Shown here: positions 8,604-16,661 of the stretch, in pieces
How positions within the stretch are numbered: position 1 is the stretch's first letter
How the letters are laid out: every line of letters starts with the position of its first letter
Assembly: GCA_017557425.1 (NCBI GenBank)
Contig: JAFYYU010000004.1
Span: forward strand, 1 to 64,000
DNA length: 64,000 nucleotides
DNA from: Muribaculaceae bacterium
Lineage (GTDB): Bacteria > Bacteroidota > Bacteroidia > Bacteroidales > Muribaculaceae
Reading direction: 5' to 3'
Made by a program: the position numbers and the translations under genes
Notes under the pieces: generated by a model
Told to the model about the DNA's origin: nothing
Seen by the model: the letters and a program-made list of their open reading frames with translations, nothing else
The model's database searches: none

Positions 8604-8634
8604 TTGTTCATTCCCTGAGATATCCTTACATTTG
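8604..8634 (+). promoter_or_regulatory. Promoter of the ATP-grasp gene at 8666
   Basis: TTG 8604-8606, 20 bp, TACATTTG 8627-8634; ATG follows about 25 nt after the expected start of transcription. Confidence 0.75.
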
Positions 8635-8665
8635 TGGTGTCGGTATTAGCAGAACAGTAATCGAT

Positions 8666-9649
8666 ATGAATCCAGGTATTGCAATCAACTATTTCAAGAG
8701 GATATATGGGGAAGTGACCCGGCTCTCTGCTCAGACGGGTTATAACCGTTTCTATCACCTGTGGGATTACCTGACAGCCTTTGTCCGTCATGGCGCTCAC
8801 ATCGACCAGTACATCGCAGGCGACTTTTGGAGCTACAGTAACCCAAAGCGCAGCAAGTGTCTGACGCATTATCGCCGCCTGGCGCTCGAGAAGAAATACA
8901 ATAGTTCTGCTGATGTCCATTATTTCAAGAACAAGCCCGAATTCAACCGCTTTTTCAGCGACTACGTGCATCGCGGGTGGCTGTGGCTGAAAGAAGCCTC
9001 ATTTGAGGATTTCGAGGCTTTTTTGAAGCGTTATGGGTCCGTCATCGTCAAGCCGATGGACGGTAAGCAGGGTGACGGCATCCGCAAGCTGGACTATGTG
9101 GCCAATGACGCAGAATTACACCGCATATATGACACATTGGTCAAGGAAGACGTCATCGTCGAGGAGTTGATCGTTCAGCATCCCGACATGGTGTTCGGCA
9201 ACAAGTCGGTAAACACCATCAGGGTGCTCACCGCATGCCGCCCCGACGGTACGGCGCGCATCATGAAGGCGTTCCTGCGTGCCGGGGTAGGTGATTCCCT
9301 AGTTGACAACACCGCCACGGGCGGCTACTACTACGAGGTGGATTTGGAGAACGGAATCGTGTCATCCGAGGGTATTTCCAAGGACGGCACCCGTGTTTTC
9401 ATCCATCCCCAGACCGATATCGTGATGCTGGGATTTAAGGTGCCGTTGTGGGACAAGGTAGTCAAAATGTGTGTCGCTGCTGCCCAGCGCCTGCCTCGCA
9501 TGGCACTCGTGGGGTGGGATGTGGCCATCTCACAGGATCATGTGCAGCTGATCGAGGGAAACAACAGCGCGGATTACATCGGCTACGAGTTCGTGGGCAG
9601 TAACGGCTATTACGAGAAAATCAAGGCCTTCATGGAAGGTAAGGTATAG
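8666..9649 (+). CDS. Sugar-transfer-associated ATP-grasp protein
   Basis: This 327-residue protein has no signal peptide and should be cytoplasmic. The ATP-grasp fold is visible as the nucleotide-binding lysine segment VIVKPMDGKQGDGIRKL (about 128-144), VEELIVQHPDM, the NTIRVLTACRPDG strand, and the metal-binding end LVGWDVAISQDHVQLIEGNN (about 286-305), with acidic and Asn residues that would hold Mg-ATP. This matches the ATP-grasp group found in polysaccharide and teichuronopeptide clusters, which ligate an amino acid or other carboxylate to a sugar or lipid precursor. A distant paralogue lies in opposite orientation at 9867-10976. No other polysaccharide genes adjoin, so the substrate is unknown. 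Confidence 0.8.
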   Translation: MNPGIAINYFKRIYGEVTRLSAQTGYNRFYHLWDYLTAFVRHGAHIDQYIAGDFWSYSNPKRSKCLTHYRRLALEKKYNSSADVHYFKNKPEFNRFFSDYVHRGWLWLKEASFEDFEAFLKRYGSVIVKPMDGKQGDGIRKLDYVANDAELHRIYDTLVKEDVIVEELIVQHPDMVFGNKSVNTIRVLTACRPDGTARIMKAFLRAGVGDSLVDNTATGGYYYEVDLENGIVSSEGISKDGTRVFIHPQTDIVMLGFKVPLWDKVVKMCVAAAQRLPRMALVGWDVAISQDHVQLIEGNNSADYIGYEFVGSNGYYEKIKAFMEGKV

Positions 9650-9653
9650 GTAC

Positions 9654-9760
9654 AAAAAAAAGGGCAAGTGAGCTACAGCGCGCCGCTACAACCTCGTTAC
9701 CCTTGCTCCGGTCAAGGCCTGGGGGATTGGGAGGGAGCTGGCCGTGTAGGACTTACCCGG
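9654..9760 (-). ncRNA. ffs: Signal recognition particle RNA (small bacterial type)
   Basis: On the minus strand the transcript begins GGGTAAGT (9751-9758) and ends ACTTGCCC (9662-9669), which pair over 8 bp, followed by a T8 run (9654-9661). A second helix pairs CTACA with TGTAG. The centre holds CCCCCAGG...AGCAAGGGTAA, the conserved SRP54-binding internal loop region of bacterial SRP RNA. Length is about 100 nt. It should bind Ffh and act in co-translational membrane targeting. The apex between CAGG and AGCA (10 nt, CCTTGACCGG) departs from the common CCGGAAGG form. It sits between the 3' ends of two convergent ATP-grasp genes. Confidence 0.92.
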
Positions 9761-9763
9761 CTG

Positions 9764-9793
9764 CAAAGGTACTGCTTTTTCCTAAACTGACAA
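9764..9793 (-). promoter_or_regulatory. Promoter of the SRP RNA gene
   Basis: Read on the minus strand: TTG (9793-9791), 19 bp, TACCTTTG (9771-9764), with the RNA starting about 6 nt later. It is an exact match to the Bacteroidetes consensus. Confidence 0.9.
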
Positions 9794-9866
9794 CTTTTTT
9801 ACACGAAATTATTTTGTCCCAACCATTAACTGGCTGGAACAGTGATATTTGGTGATTTGGTCTTAC

Positions 9867-10976
9867 TTACTTGGTGTGCTTGTTATACACGCGATCGAGT
9901 ATCTCAGGTGTCAAATCGCCGAACAGCGGTCCGTTGCTCAACAGGTGGGTCGAGAGGCCGCCATAGGTGAGGTTGACCTCGATGAGAATAGGCTCCCCGT
10001 CGGTCCCAATGGCAAAGTCCCACGAGATCAGGCGAGTGGTAGTGAACATGCGTCCTGCAAATTGTTCTATAATCTCACGGCAACGGTCATAGCCCACCAC
10101 CTTAAATCCCTTGAAGACGGTACCCTGCGGATGCTGGGTGCATGATCTTCCGTCGGTGTAGTGGCCATACTCTCTCAATTTACCTTTCTCATCAATGCCA
10201 CAAAAGACGCCGCCGCTGCTGCCGTTGTCCACGTGAGATCCGCCTGCTCCCATTCTCAAGAGTGAGGAGAGGATTATGGTCTTGCCGTCGAGGAATAACG
10301 ACATCATTCGGACAGTGTTGATGCTGTCAGCATGGATGCTGCTGAGCGTCTCGTGCTGTTTGATGACTTCTTGAACAATGATATTGTCAGTCTTGATGAG
10401 CCATGTTTTGAAGTCCTCGAATGTGGAAGGTTGTGACAAATCATAAAAGCGCACGCCATGACCGCCACAGGAGTCGAGTGCCTCCTTGCTTATCACAGTT
10501 TTGCTCTGTTTGCACAACTCCAGTGCTTGCTCTAACGTGATAAACTGGTAATCTTTATCAAGAAATTCCCCATCGATTTTACGGATAATGGTGGTAGGCC
10601 TCTTAATATCCGTAAAATAGAGATCATATAGATTCTTGTCGTCTAGGGCTTCACTTCTCTTGGCATCGGTGAAAAAGGTGTCGATTTCGGCGTAGTAGAT
10701 GTTATCCGGAATATAATATTTCAGCAAATCCTTGTTCTCACAGTTCGTGTTATAGAATTCAAACCACCCTCTTTCCTTTTTAACACTGCGATATGGAGCC
10801 CAAAAGGCGGTGATGTCTTTCCATAAGTCGTCAGAGAATGGAGTACATCGAGCCTTAAACTGTTTGAGCGTTCGTTTTGCCGCCCTTCGCCTTGAGATTT
10901 TTACATAGTTGTGGGTATAGAGACGAAACATTGAATCTCGTAATGATAAACGCAGGGCTGTAATGCTATTCTTCAT
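9867..10976 (-). CDS. Sugar-transfer-associated ATP-grasp protein (paralogue)
   Basis: The 369-residue cytoplasmic protein carries ATP-grasp motifs: KTVISKEALDSCGGHGVRF (phosphate-loop-like segment), IIVQEVIKQHETL, SINTVRMMSLFLDG and the metal site LISWDFAIGTDGEPILIEVNL. It probably forms an ATP-dependent amide or ester link on a sugar or lipid substrate. The frame is open to 11045, but the promoter box TATCTTTG lies at 11013-11020, inside that extension, so the start must be ATG 10974-10976 (MKNSITALRLSL). The N-terminal 60 residues are strongly basic (SRRRAAKRTLKQFKAR), compatible with membrane or polyanion contact. It converges on the gene at 8666-9649. Confidence 0.8.
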   Translation of the reverse strand: MKNSITALRLSLRDSMFRLYTHNYVKISRRRAAKRTLKQFKARCTPFSDDLWKDITAFWAPYRSVKKERGWFEFYNTNCENKDLLKYYIPDNIYYAEIDTFFTDAKRSEALDDKNLYDLYFTDIKRPTTIIRKIDGEFLDKDYQFITLEQALELCKQSKTVISKEALDSCGGHGVRFYDLSQPSTFEDFKTWLIKTDNIIVQEVIKQHETLSSIHADSINTVRMMSLFLDGKTIILSSLLRMGAGGSHVDNGSSGGVFCGIDEKGKLREYGHYTDGRSCTQHPQGTVFKGFKVVGYDRCREIIEQFAGRMFTTTRLISWDFAIGTDGEPILIEVNLTYGGLSTHLLSNGPLFGDLTPEILDRVYNKHTK

Positions 10977-11012
10977 ATTGTCACCGAATAATCTTATTTG
11001 TTGTGATATGCG

Positions 11013-11020
11013 CAAAGATA
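11013..11020 (-). promoter_or_regulatory. Promoter box of the ATP-grasp gene ending at 9867
   Basis: TATCTTTG on the minus strand; a possible TTG lies at 11045-11043 (22 bp spacing). Its place fixes the gene start at 10976. Confidence 0.65.
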
Positions 11021-11063
11021 GTACTTTTTTAAGAATCACATGCAATCCGCAGACTTTTTATGG

Positions 11064-12458
11064 TCATTCACTGGGCGCGTGGTGGTCGAGGCGGTTGCCG
11101 TACAGGTAGTGGCGCGTCTCCTTGGCGATGACGTTGCTCAGCAGGAGCAGGGCGATGAGGTTGGGAATCGCCATGAGGGCGTTCATGCAGTCGGCTGCGT
11201 TCCACACGACGTCAAGGCTGATGATGCTGCCCACAAATACCATTGCCACGAACACGATGCGATAGGCCAGCATCCAGCGCTTGCCCTTGAGGTATTCGAC
11301 TGCCCGCTCGCCGTAATAACACCATCCCAGGATAGTGGTGAAGGCAAAGGTCAACAGGCCGAAACTCAGCAGCGGGGTGCCGATGTAAGGTATTTTGGAG
11401 AAGGCGGCCTTGGTAAGGGCAGCGCCGTCGGTGACGCTGATGTCAGGGTGGGCGATGATGGAACTAACGATTACCAGGCCCGTGAAGGCGCAGATGACCA
11501 CCGTGTCCCAGAAGGTACCCGTCGAGGATACCAGTGCCTGACGAACGGGGTTGCGCGTCTGTGCGGCCGCGGCGACAATGGGTGCCGATCCCAGGCCTGA
11601 CTCGTTGCTGAACAAGCCTCGGGCTATACCCATACGGGCCGCGACGATGACCGTAGTGCCTATAAATCCGCCTCCGGCAGCCTGTGGCGTAAAGGCCGAT
11701 TCACAGATCAACTTGATGGCGGGCCAGACGTACTGCCCATTGGCTATCAGGATATAGATGCAGCCCAGCACATAGAAGAAGGCCATGAACGGTACGAGCG
11801 CACTGCACACCCGGGCGATGCTCTTGATGCCGCCCAGCAGCACCAACGCGGCGAAGATGCAGACGAGGCCGCCCGAGAGCCACGTGGGGATGCCGTAAGA
11901 GTTCTGGGCGATAGTCGAGATGGCATTAGCCTGAACGGTATTACCGATACCAAACGATGCCAATGCCGTGAACAGGGCAAACAGCACAGCGAGCCATTTC
12001 CAGCCCAATCCGCGCTCCAACGCATACATGGGTCCGCCCAGCATGCGGCCGTCTTCGGCCTTGACACGGTATTTAATCGACAGCAGGCCTTCGCTGTACT
12101 TAGTGGCCATGCCGAACACGCCAGATAGCCAGCACCACAATACTGCACCAGGACCACCCAGGGCGACAGCTGTTGCCACTCCCACGATATTTCCTGTACC
12201 GATGGTTGCCGCCAGCGCTGTGGCTAACGCCCCGAACTGTGACACGTCACCCGTCGAGTCCTTGTCTTTGCTCAGAGACAAGCGTATGGCTGTCAACAGC
12301 TTGCGCTGCGGTACTCCCAAACGGATGGTGAGGAAAATGTGCGTTCCCAACAGCAATATGATCATGGGCCACCCCCATAGGTAGCCGCTCATTGTTTCAA
12401 AAAAGTCGTTCAAGAGCCCATTCAAGGCATCTAAGTGGTTGCTTAAGGTTTCCATCAT
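11064..12458 (-). CDS. Sodium:alanine symporter family (AGCS) transporter
   Basis: The 464-residue inner-membrane protein has about 10-11 hydrophobic helices. It shows the AGCS signature GTGNIVGVATAVALGGPGAVLWCW (about 87-110), followed by KYSEGLLSIKYR, and the conserved ARMGIARGLFSNESGLGSAP loop (about 277-296) that forms part of the sodium and substrate site. It should import alanine, glycine or a related small amino acid with Na+. Length is typical. Two ATG codons in tandem start the frame; the box TAACTTTG at 12487-12494 (minus strand) lies about 30 nt upstream. It appears to be a single-gene unit. Confidence 0.92.
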   Translation of the reverse strand: MMETLSNHLDALNGLLNDFFETMSGYLWGWPMIILLLGTHIFLTIRLGVPQRKLLTAIRLSLSKDKDSTGDVSQFGALATALAATIGTGNIVGVATAVALGGPGAVLWCWLSGVFGMATKYSEGLLSIKYRVKAEDGRMLGGPMYALERGLGWKWLAVLFALFTALASFGIGNTVQANAISTIAQNSYGIPTWLSGGLVCIFAALVLLGGIKSIARVCSALVPFMAFFYVLGCIYILIANGQYVWPAIKLICESAFTPQAAGGGFIGTTVIVAARMGIARGLFSNESGLGSAPIVAAAAQTRNPVRQALVSSTGTFWDTVVICAFTGLVIVSSIIAHPDISVTDGAALTKAAFSKIPYIGTPLLSFGLLTFAFTTILGWCYYGERAVEYLKGKRWMLAYRIVFVAMVFVGSIISLDVVWNAADCMNALMAIPNLIALLLLSNVIAKETRHYLYGNRLDHHAPSE

Positions 12459-12486
12459 AGCACAAGAGGTATTGACGTTGAAAATG

Positions 12487-12494
12487 CAAAGTTA
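12487..12494 (-). promoter_or_regulatory. Promoter box of the AGCS symporter
   Basis: TAACTTTG on the minus strand, about 30 nt before the ATG. No good TTG is seen at the usual distance. Confidence 0.5.
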
Positions 12495-12610
12495 AGGATT
12501 ATTGGCGAAAAACGAAAGCATTTCAGCCATAATCCTTATCTATATCTGTTCACAAAGTGGTGGCTCAATGCACTGGGGCCTTTGTCGGCCAGCCCTTGTC
12601 GGGGTCGAGA

Positions 12611-13249
12611 TTACATCTCGACGATGCTGTCGAAGTACTTGCTCCAATCCGACTCCTTATAGGCATTGACGCAGCCCGCAGGCACATGGAGCGTGCGACC
12701 GGAGTACTCTTCAGAGTCCAAACTGAAAAGAAAACCTCCACAGTCTATCGCCGACGGGTCGCTGATGTGGGTATATACATTTTTCAGATTGTCGCAGTTC
12801 AGGAACGCCCATATACCGATGGCCGTGACTCCTTCAGGGATTTCAATGCTGGTAAGTCCTGTGCATCCCACAAAAGCCCTTGCCCCGATTGTCGTGACTG
12901 TCGGCGGGATGACCACCTCGGCCATACTGCTGCAGTTCTCAAAGGCATGGTCGTCGATATCGGTCACCGAGTTGGGAATGCTGACACCTGTCAGCCCAGT
13001 ACTCTCTGCAAACGCGTAGGCGCCGATCTTGGTGACGGGATAGGTCGTGTCGTCGTTGGTGACACTCTCGGGAACTGTCACGAGGCCAGTGTAATGTCCG
13101 CCGTCCTCGCCCTGGTCCGTCACATAGGCATAGTCGCCCCATAAGTCGGTGTTGTAGTACACGCCGCCAACGACAAAGTCATAGGCCATAGCTGTCAAGG
13201 GCAGCATGATTGCCAACAATAATAAGGAAATCTTGATGTAATGCTTCAT
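12611..13249 (-). CDS. Secreted BspA-type leucine-rich-repeat protein
   Basis: The 212-residue protein has a signal peptide (cleavage near LTAMAY, residue 22). After a short strand-rich start it carries four to five BspA/LRR_5 repeats of about 23 residues: ITKIGAYAFAESTGLTGVSIPNS-like units with the IxxIxxxAFxxCxxLxxVxIP pattern (about 70-165). The C-terminus (LHVPAGCVNAYKESDWSKYF) is the typical capping unit of these proteins. Such proteins sit at the surface or are secreted and bind host or microbial ligands. It is short for the family, with a compact repeat region and no visible sorting domain. A GTCGAGA/TCTCGAC inverted repeat (12604-12622) spans its stop codon. It is divergent from the gene at 13402. 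Confidence 0.85.
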   Translation of the reverse strand: MKHYIKISLLLLAIMLPLTAMAYDFVVGGVYYNTDLWGDYAYVTDQGEDGGHYTGLVTVPESVTNDDTTYPVTKIGAYAFAESTGLTGVSIPNSVTDIDDHAFENCSSMAEVVIPPTVTTIGARAFVGCTGLTSIEIPEGVTAIGIWAFLNCDNLKNVYTHISDPSAIDCGGFLFSLDSEEYSGRTLHVPAGCVNAYKESDWSKYFDSIVEM

Positions 13250-13289
13250 TTTTCAAATATTTTAATTGGGTTTATAACTATTGTGGTTA

Positions 13290-13297
13290 CAAAACTA
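13290..13297 (-). promoter_or_regulatory. Promoter box of the LRR gene
   Basis: TAGTTTTG on the minus strand, about 40 nt before the ATG at 13249. Confidence 0.5.
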
Positions 13298-13339
13298 CTA
13301 TTTTTCTGCAAATTGATGAAATGTTTTTCATTTTTTTCT

Positions 13340-13347
13340 TATATTTG
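13340..13347 (+). promoter_or_regulatory. Promoter box of the secreted-protein gene at 13402
   Basis: TATATTTG, about 50 nt before ATG 13402. A TTG at 13313-13315 is 24 bp upstream, slightly far. Confidence 0.55.
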
Positions 13348-13401
13348 CACCATAAAATGAAAACCAACATTTTTTGATAAACCATTAACAATAACAAGCG
13401 T

Positions 13402-14634
13402 ATGAAGAAATTAGCATTACTTTTCATGTGTGTTGCCGTCGCCGTCAGTGCCTCGGCATTAGTGAAGTCCCAGGGCAATGCCTATCGCACGGTGGACAAG
13501 ATGGCTCATAAAACCGCGTTGAAAGCTCCCTCAAGGGTGGATATCATCACCGAGCAGCCCGAGGGCACCGAGGTGAACTATATGCGCAGCGGCGAGTACA
13601 TGGCTGTGAGCCTCTACGGCTATGAGACCGAAGCCCAGTCGGGTCGAGTGAAAGTGGTTTATGCCGATGACGGCAAGACCGTTTATATCCAGGATATCCT
13701 ATGCTATTCCGAGGGACAAGGCGTGTGGGTCGTTGGTGAATTAAGCGATGATGGCTTGACGATTTCGGTTCCACTGGGACAGTATGTCGCCTATAATGAA
13801 GATTATGATTATGGCCTGATTCTGGATTGGGGATCGACTGACGTTATCGATTTGGGTGACGACTTCTACTGGCTCGATTTTTATTACGAGGACGGAAGGG
13901 AAAATGTAAACTATGCTGTCGACCCCGAGAACGGTACCATCACAATGCTTGACAGTGAGGGTGATATGAATAATCCTTATCCCTACAACTGTGTGGCTAC
14001 TGGCTTGGCTGGTGTGTGGAGTGACGACGGCTCGGTGGCTACTATCGAGTGGAACTCGACCTGGACTGAAATGGGCGAGACCGTTCCCGCTGTTCCCGCT
14101 AATCCCGAGGCAGTAGAATTCTTTGACTGTGGTGATGAGGACGGCTACACTCGTTTTGACTTCAACATCAATCTGGTAGATGTTGACGGCAATCCGCTGA
14201 ATCCCGACTGCTTGACTTACAGCATCTTTACCGATGATGACCAGCTGTTCACGTTCGACTATGAAACCTACGGCTTGAGCAACGGCTTTGATACCGACAT
14301 GACCGAGATTCCTTATGGATACAGTGGTTATGACTTCTATCTGCGCCGCGTTTACTTCTATCGCACCAACACGGGTGACAATCCCATGTTCACATGGCGT
14401 ATCGGTATCCAGCTCAACTATACCGTTGATGGCGTGACCAACAAGTCAGACATCGTTTATCTTGAGGTCTATGATCATCCCAGTGCAGTGAATGAACTTA
14501 ATGAAGGCAAGACTGTAACTGGTGTTCATTACTACAACCTTGCTGGCCAGCAGGTGGCACAACCCAGCGGTCTCTCTATTCAGGTGACCTCTTACAGCGA
14601 CGGTACCACCAGCGCTGCCAAGGTCATTAAGTAA
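13402..14634 (+). CDS. Secreted protein with one beta-rich module and T9SS-like C-terminal tail
   Basis: The 410-residue product has a signal peptide (to about SASA, residue 20). One module (about 45-235) contains QPEGTEVNYMRSG, VVYADDGKTVYIQDILCYS and ISVPLGQYV. A shared C-terminal beta domain begins about FFDCGDEDGYTRFDF. The last 35 residues (YYNLAGQQVAQPSGLSIQVT...AAKVIK) resemble the short C-terminal domain used for type IX secretion or anchoring in Prevotella-like bacteria. The protein at 46872-48725 has the same C-terminal domain and tail but two copies of the module. Function unknown; it is acidic and Tyr-rich with no catalytic motif that I can see. The gene at 14655 follows after 20 bp and may be co-transcribed. 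Confidence 0.75.
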   Translation: MKKLALLFMCVAVAVSASALVKSQGNAYRTVDKMAHKTALKAPSRVDIITEQPEGTEVNYMRSGEYMAVSLYGYETEAQSGRVKVVYADDGKTVYIQDILCYSEGQGVWVVGELSDDGLTISVPLGQYVAYNEDYDYGLILDWGSTDVIDLGDDFYWLDFYYEDGRENVNYAVDPENGTITMLDSEGDMNNPYPYNCVATGLAGVWSDDGSVATIEWNSTWTEMGETVPAVPANPEAVEFFDCGDEDGYTRFDFNINLVDVDGNPLNPDCLTYSIFTDDDQLFTFDYETYGLSNGFDTDMTEIPYGYSGYDFYLRRVYFYRTNTGDNPMFTWRIGIQLNYTVDGVTNKSDIVYLEVYDHPSAVNELNEGKTVTGVHYYNLAGQQVAQPSGLSIQVTSYSDGTTSAAKVIK

Positions 14635-14654
14635 CCTTGAATGATTTTTTGCAG

Positions 14655-15977
14655 ATGAAGAAGTGTTTATTGGTTTTGACCGGTGCCATTTTGACATCGA
14701 TCGGCATCAATGCGACTACCGTCCCTGTCAACATGTATGTTGAGCCAGGTACCAATTCTTGCCTGGTTACATGGGAGGACGAGGACAACAGCGCATGGAA
14801 CCTGCGCTATAGGCTGTTTACCGAGGAGTCCGAAGACCCTGTCATGCTCCATTCAATTACTGCTTCCTCTTATACTGGCAGCAGTTATAGCGCAATCACG
14901 TTGCCCGCTCCTTGGGGTGGTACCAACGTGCGTGCCGGTAACAGGGAAATCTACTTCAGGAATAATTACAACAACGATGGTTCCTATGGAAATATCACAT
15001 ACACCGTTCCTGAGGGTTATACTAATGCCACGTTCAATTTGATGATCACTACTTATGCCACCAACTCCAATGGCGCAGGTAACTTGACTGTGGCGACGCC
15101 ACAGACGGCAGCAGTTACCCACAACTTTGCCGCGGGTGATTCATTCACTTGGACTGTTATTGCCAGCTCAGGCGAGAAGATCACCATCACGACCCCCGAT
15201 TCTCAGTATTCGCCCAGCATCTCTCTCATGGCAGTTTATTATGTGCCGTCTATCGAGTGGACCTATGTGAACAACCTGGACAAGATGGAGTACACCATCG
15301 AGGATCTTGAAATGGCGACCGATTATGAGGTGCAGGTGCAGGCAATCGGCGATGATGGCACTTTGAGCGATTGGACCAGGCCTGATGTCTTTACTACCCT
15401 TGACGAGGATCCCATTATTCCCTCGGTTCATATCTTAGGAGAGATTGAAGGCCAGATGTGGGCATCAGATGCAGGCACCAAGATGGAGTATGATCCCGAG
15501 ACCGAGACTTATACGGCTACAGTACTTGTTGATGCAGACAGGACTTTCGGCTTCTCTACTGAGATTGATGCAGACGGCGACCTGGGTGGTTGGAATTACG
15601 TTAATCTCTACCGTTTCGGACCCGAGAGCAATGGCCTCTTTGATTTGACCGATGAACGTCTCGGGCAACAGTTCCCTCTGAGCTTTGAATGGGATCACTT
15701 CTCGGATGTCCATGTCTTGGTTACTGGCGAATACGAGATAACCATCAGCTTGGAGCAGAACTACATCATTATCGGAAGAATCTCAGAACCCGAGCATGGG
15801 TACTCAATTGGTGACGTGAACCACGACCATGCGGTCAATATCGCCGATGTGACCGCTCTGATCGACTACCTGCTAGGTACTGGCACGGCTTGCGAGATTT
15901 GCGCCGATGTGCACGGTGACACGGTTATCAACATTGCCGACGTGACCGCTCTGATTGATGTTCTGTTGGGTAACTGA
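14655..15977 (+). CDS. Secreted fibronectin-III-like protein with dockerin-like C-terminus
   Basis: The 440-residue product starts at ATG 14655 (MKKCLLVLTGA), which gives a proper signal peptide; the earlier ATG 14637 would put six residues in front of it. A fibronectin-III-like fold begins VNMYVEPGTNSCLVTWEDED, is interrupted by a beta-rich segment (about 50-205, with GGTNVRAGNREIYFRNNY), and resumes at LEMATDYEVQVQAIGDDGT. A further domain (about 255-370, VHILGEIEGQMWASD) precedes the C-terminal repeat pair GDVNHDHAVNIADVTALID and ADVHGDTVINIADVTALID, the dockerin-like calcium-binding form. Role unknown; the modules suggest surface or extracellular adhesion. Confidence 0.75.
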   Translation: MKKCLLVLTGAILTSIGINATTVPVNMYVEPGTNSCLVTWEDEDNSAWNLRYRLFTEESEDPVMLHSITASSYTGSSYSAITLPAPWGGTNVRAGNREIYFRNNYNNDGSYGNITYTVPEGYTNATFNLMITTYATNSNGAGNLTVATPQTAAVTHNFAAGDSFTWTVIASSGEKITITTPDSQYSPSISLMAVYYVPSIEWTYVNNLDKMEYTIEDLEMATDYEVQVQAIGDDGTLSDWTRPDVFTTLDEDPIIPSVHILGEIEGQMWASDAGTKMEYDPETETYTATVLVDADRTFGFSTEIDADGDLGGWNYVNLYRFGPESNGLFDLTDERLGQQFPLSFEWDHFSDVHVLVTGEYEITISLEQNYIIIGRISEPEHGYSIGDVNHDHAVNIADVTALIDYLLGTGTACEICADVHGDTVINIADVTALIDVLLGN

Positions 15978-15996
15978 TAGATTTTAATTGGTTTTT

Positions 15997-16036
15997 CGGG
16001 GCTCAAGCGCGACACCTGCGTTTGAGCCTCGTTTTT
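15997..16036 (+). terminator. Terminator after the dockerin-like gene
   Basis: CGGGGCTCAAGCGC (15997-16010) pairs with GCGTTTGAGCCTCG (16018-16031) over 14 positions with two G-T pairs and a 7-nt loop, followed by a T run. Confidence 0.9.
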
Positions 16037-16112
16037 GTATGCTCGTGGCTATAGGCATCATTCGATAAAAGATGGGGCAGCGGCTTTGACAAGAAGCAAC
16101 AGTGTCAGGCGA

Positions 16113-16458
16113 GCAGGCCGTCGGCCTGCACAAGGCCAGCGGCCTTGAAGTGAGGTAGCATCACGGCGCACAGGCCGAAGGTCTGTGTGGCGTGGTGACA
16201 GATGACATGAGTAAAACGGGCCTCGAAGAGGGCCAACTCGTATGGGAGCGAAGAATTTGCACATCAACCGATTATTTGAACCTATAAAGGTGAACGCGGG
16301 CATCGAATGGAATGACTATCGCCTGACATAGGCATGTTGGCCCTCTACGAGGCCCTATCACTGTTTGCTTTTCACCCCACGCCACACAGACCTGCGGCCT
16401 GTGCGCCGCGGGGTTTACTCAAGTCAAGGCCGTCGGCCTTGCTGTGGTCTTCGACCAC
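16113..16458. repeat. Mirrored array of eight short hairpins in a 680-bp intergenic region
   Basis: Four hairpins on the left are matched in reverse order and orientation by four on the right. Left: H1 16113-16129 (GCAGGCC/GGCCTGC), H2 16131-16147 (CAAGGCC/GGCCTTG), H3 16169-16187 (CACAGGCC/GGTCTGTG), H4 16219-16234 (GGCCTC/GAGGGCC). Right: H5 16339-16354 (GGCCCTC/GAGGCC), H6 16385-16403 (CACAGACC/GGCCTGTG), H7 16425-16441 (CAAGGCC/GGCCTTG), H8 16444-16458 (GTGGTC/GACCAC). All have 3-nt loops. The reverse complement of the right arm closely follows the left arm outside the stems too (for example GGTCTGTGTGGCGTGG). The 16235-16338 centre is not palindromic. It may be a non-autonomous mobile element or a structured RNA. 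I see no supported gene in 15978-16661. Confidence 0.8.
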
Positions 16459-16527
16459 GATTACTTCTCCCTTCGTTTTTCCGCTGAGCCGGCTATAGTA
16501 GGAGTCTCTGCTAGATGCAATTAAAAG

Positions 16528-16563
16528 AATCCCGCCGAGCCCATTCACGGGTGCGGCGGGATT
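16528..16563 (-). terminator. Terminator of the glp operon (minus strand)
   Basis: AATCCCGCCG (16528-16537) and CGGCGGGATT (16554-16563) pair over 10 bp. Read on the minus strand, the stem is followed by CTTTTAATTG. It lies about 100 bp past the porin stop codon. Confidence 0.75.
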
Positions 16564-16661
16564 ACGTTGATTGATAGGAAAAATAATTCTAAAGTAAATC
16601 GATGATGGTATTTAGATCTATCTAATTAGATTATTCCTAATATGACCGGTAACTTCCTCGA

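Noticed and set aside
12604-12622. Terminator at the end of the LRR gene
   Set aside because: The 7-bp inverted repeat spans the stop codon and lacks a T run on the minus strand, so I did not call it a terminator.
16058-16303. 81-codon minus-strand frame over the left half of the hairpin array
   Set aside because: It runs through four hairpins and reflects their sequence; the mirrored structure explains the region better than a protein does.
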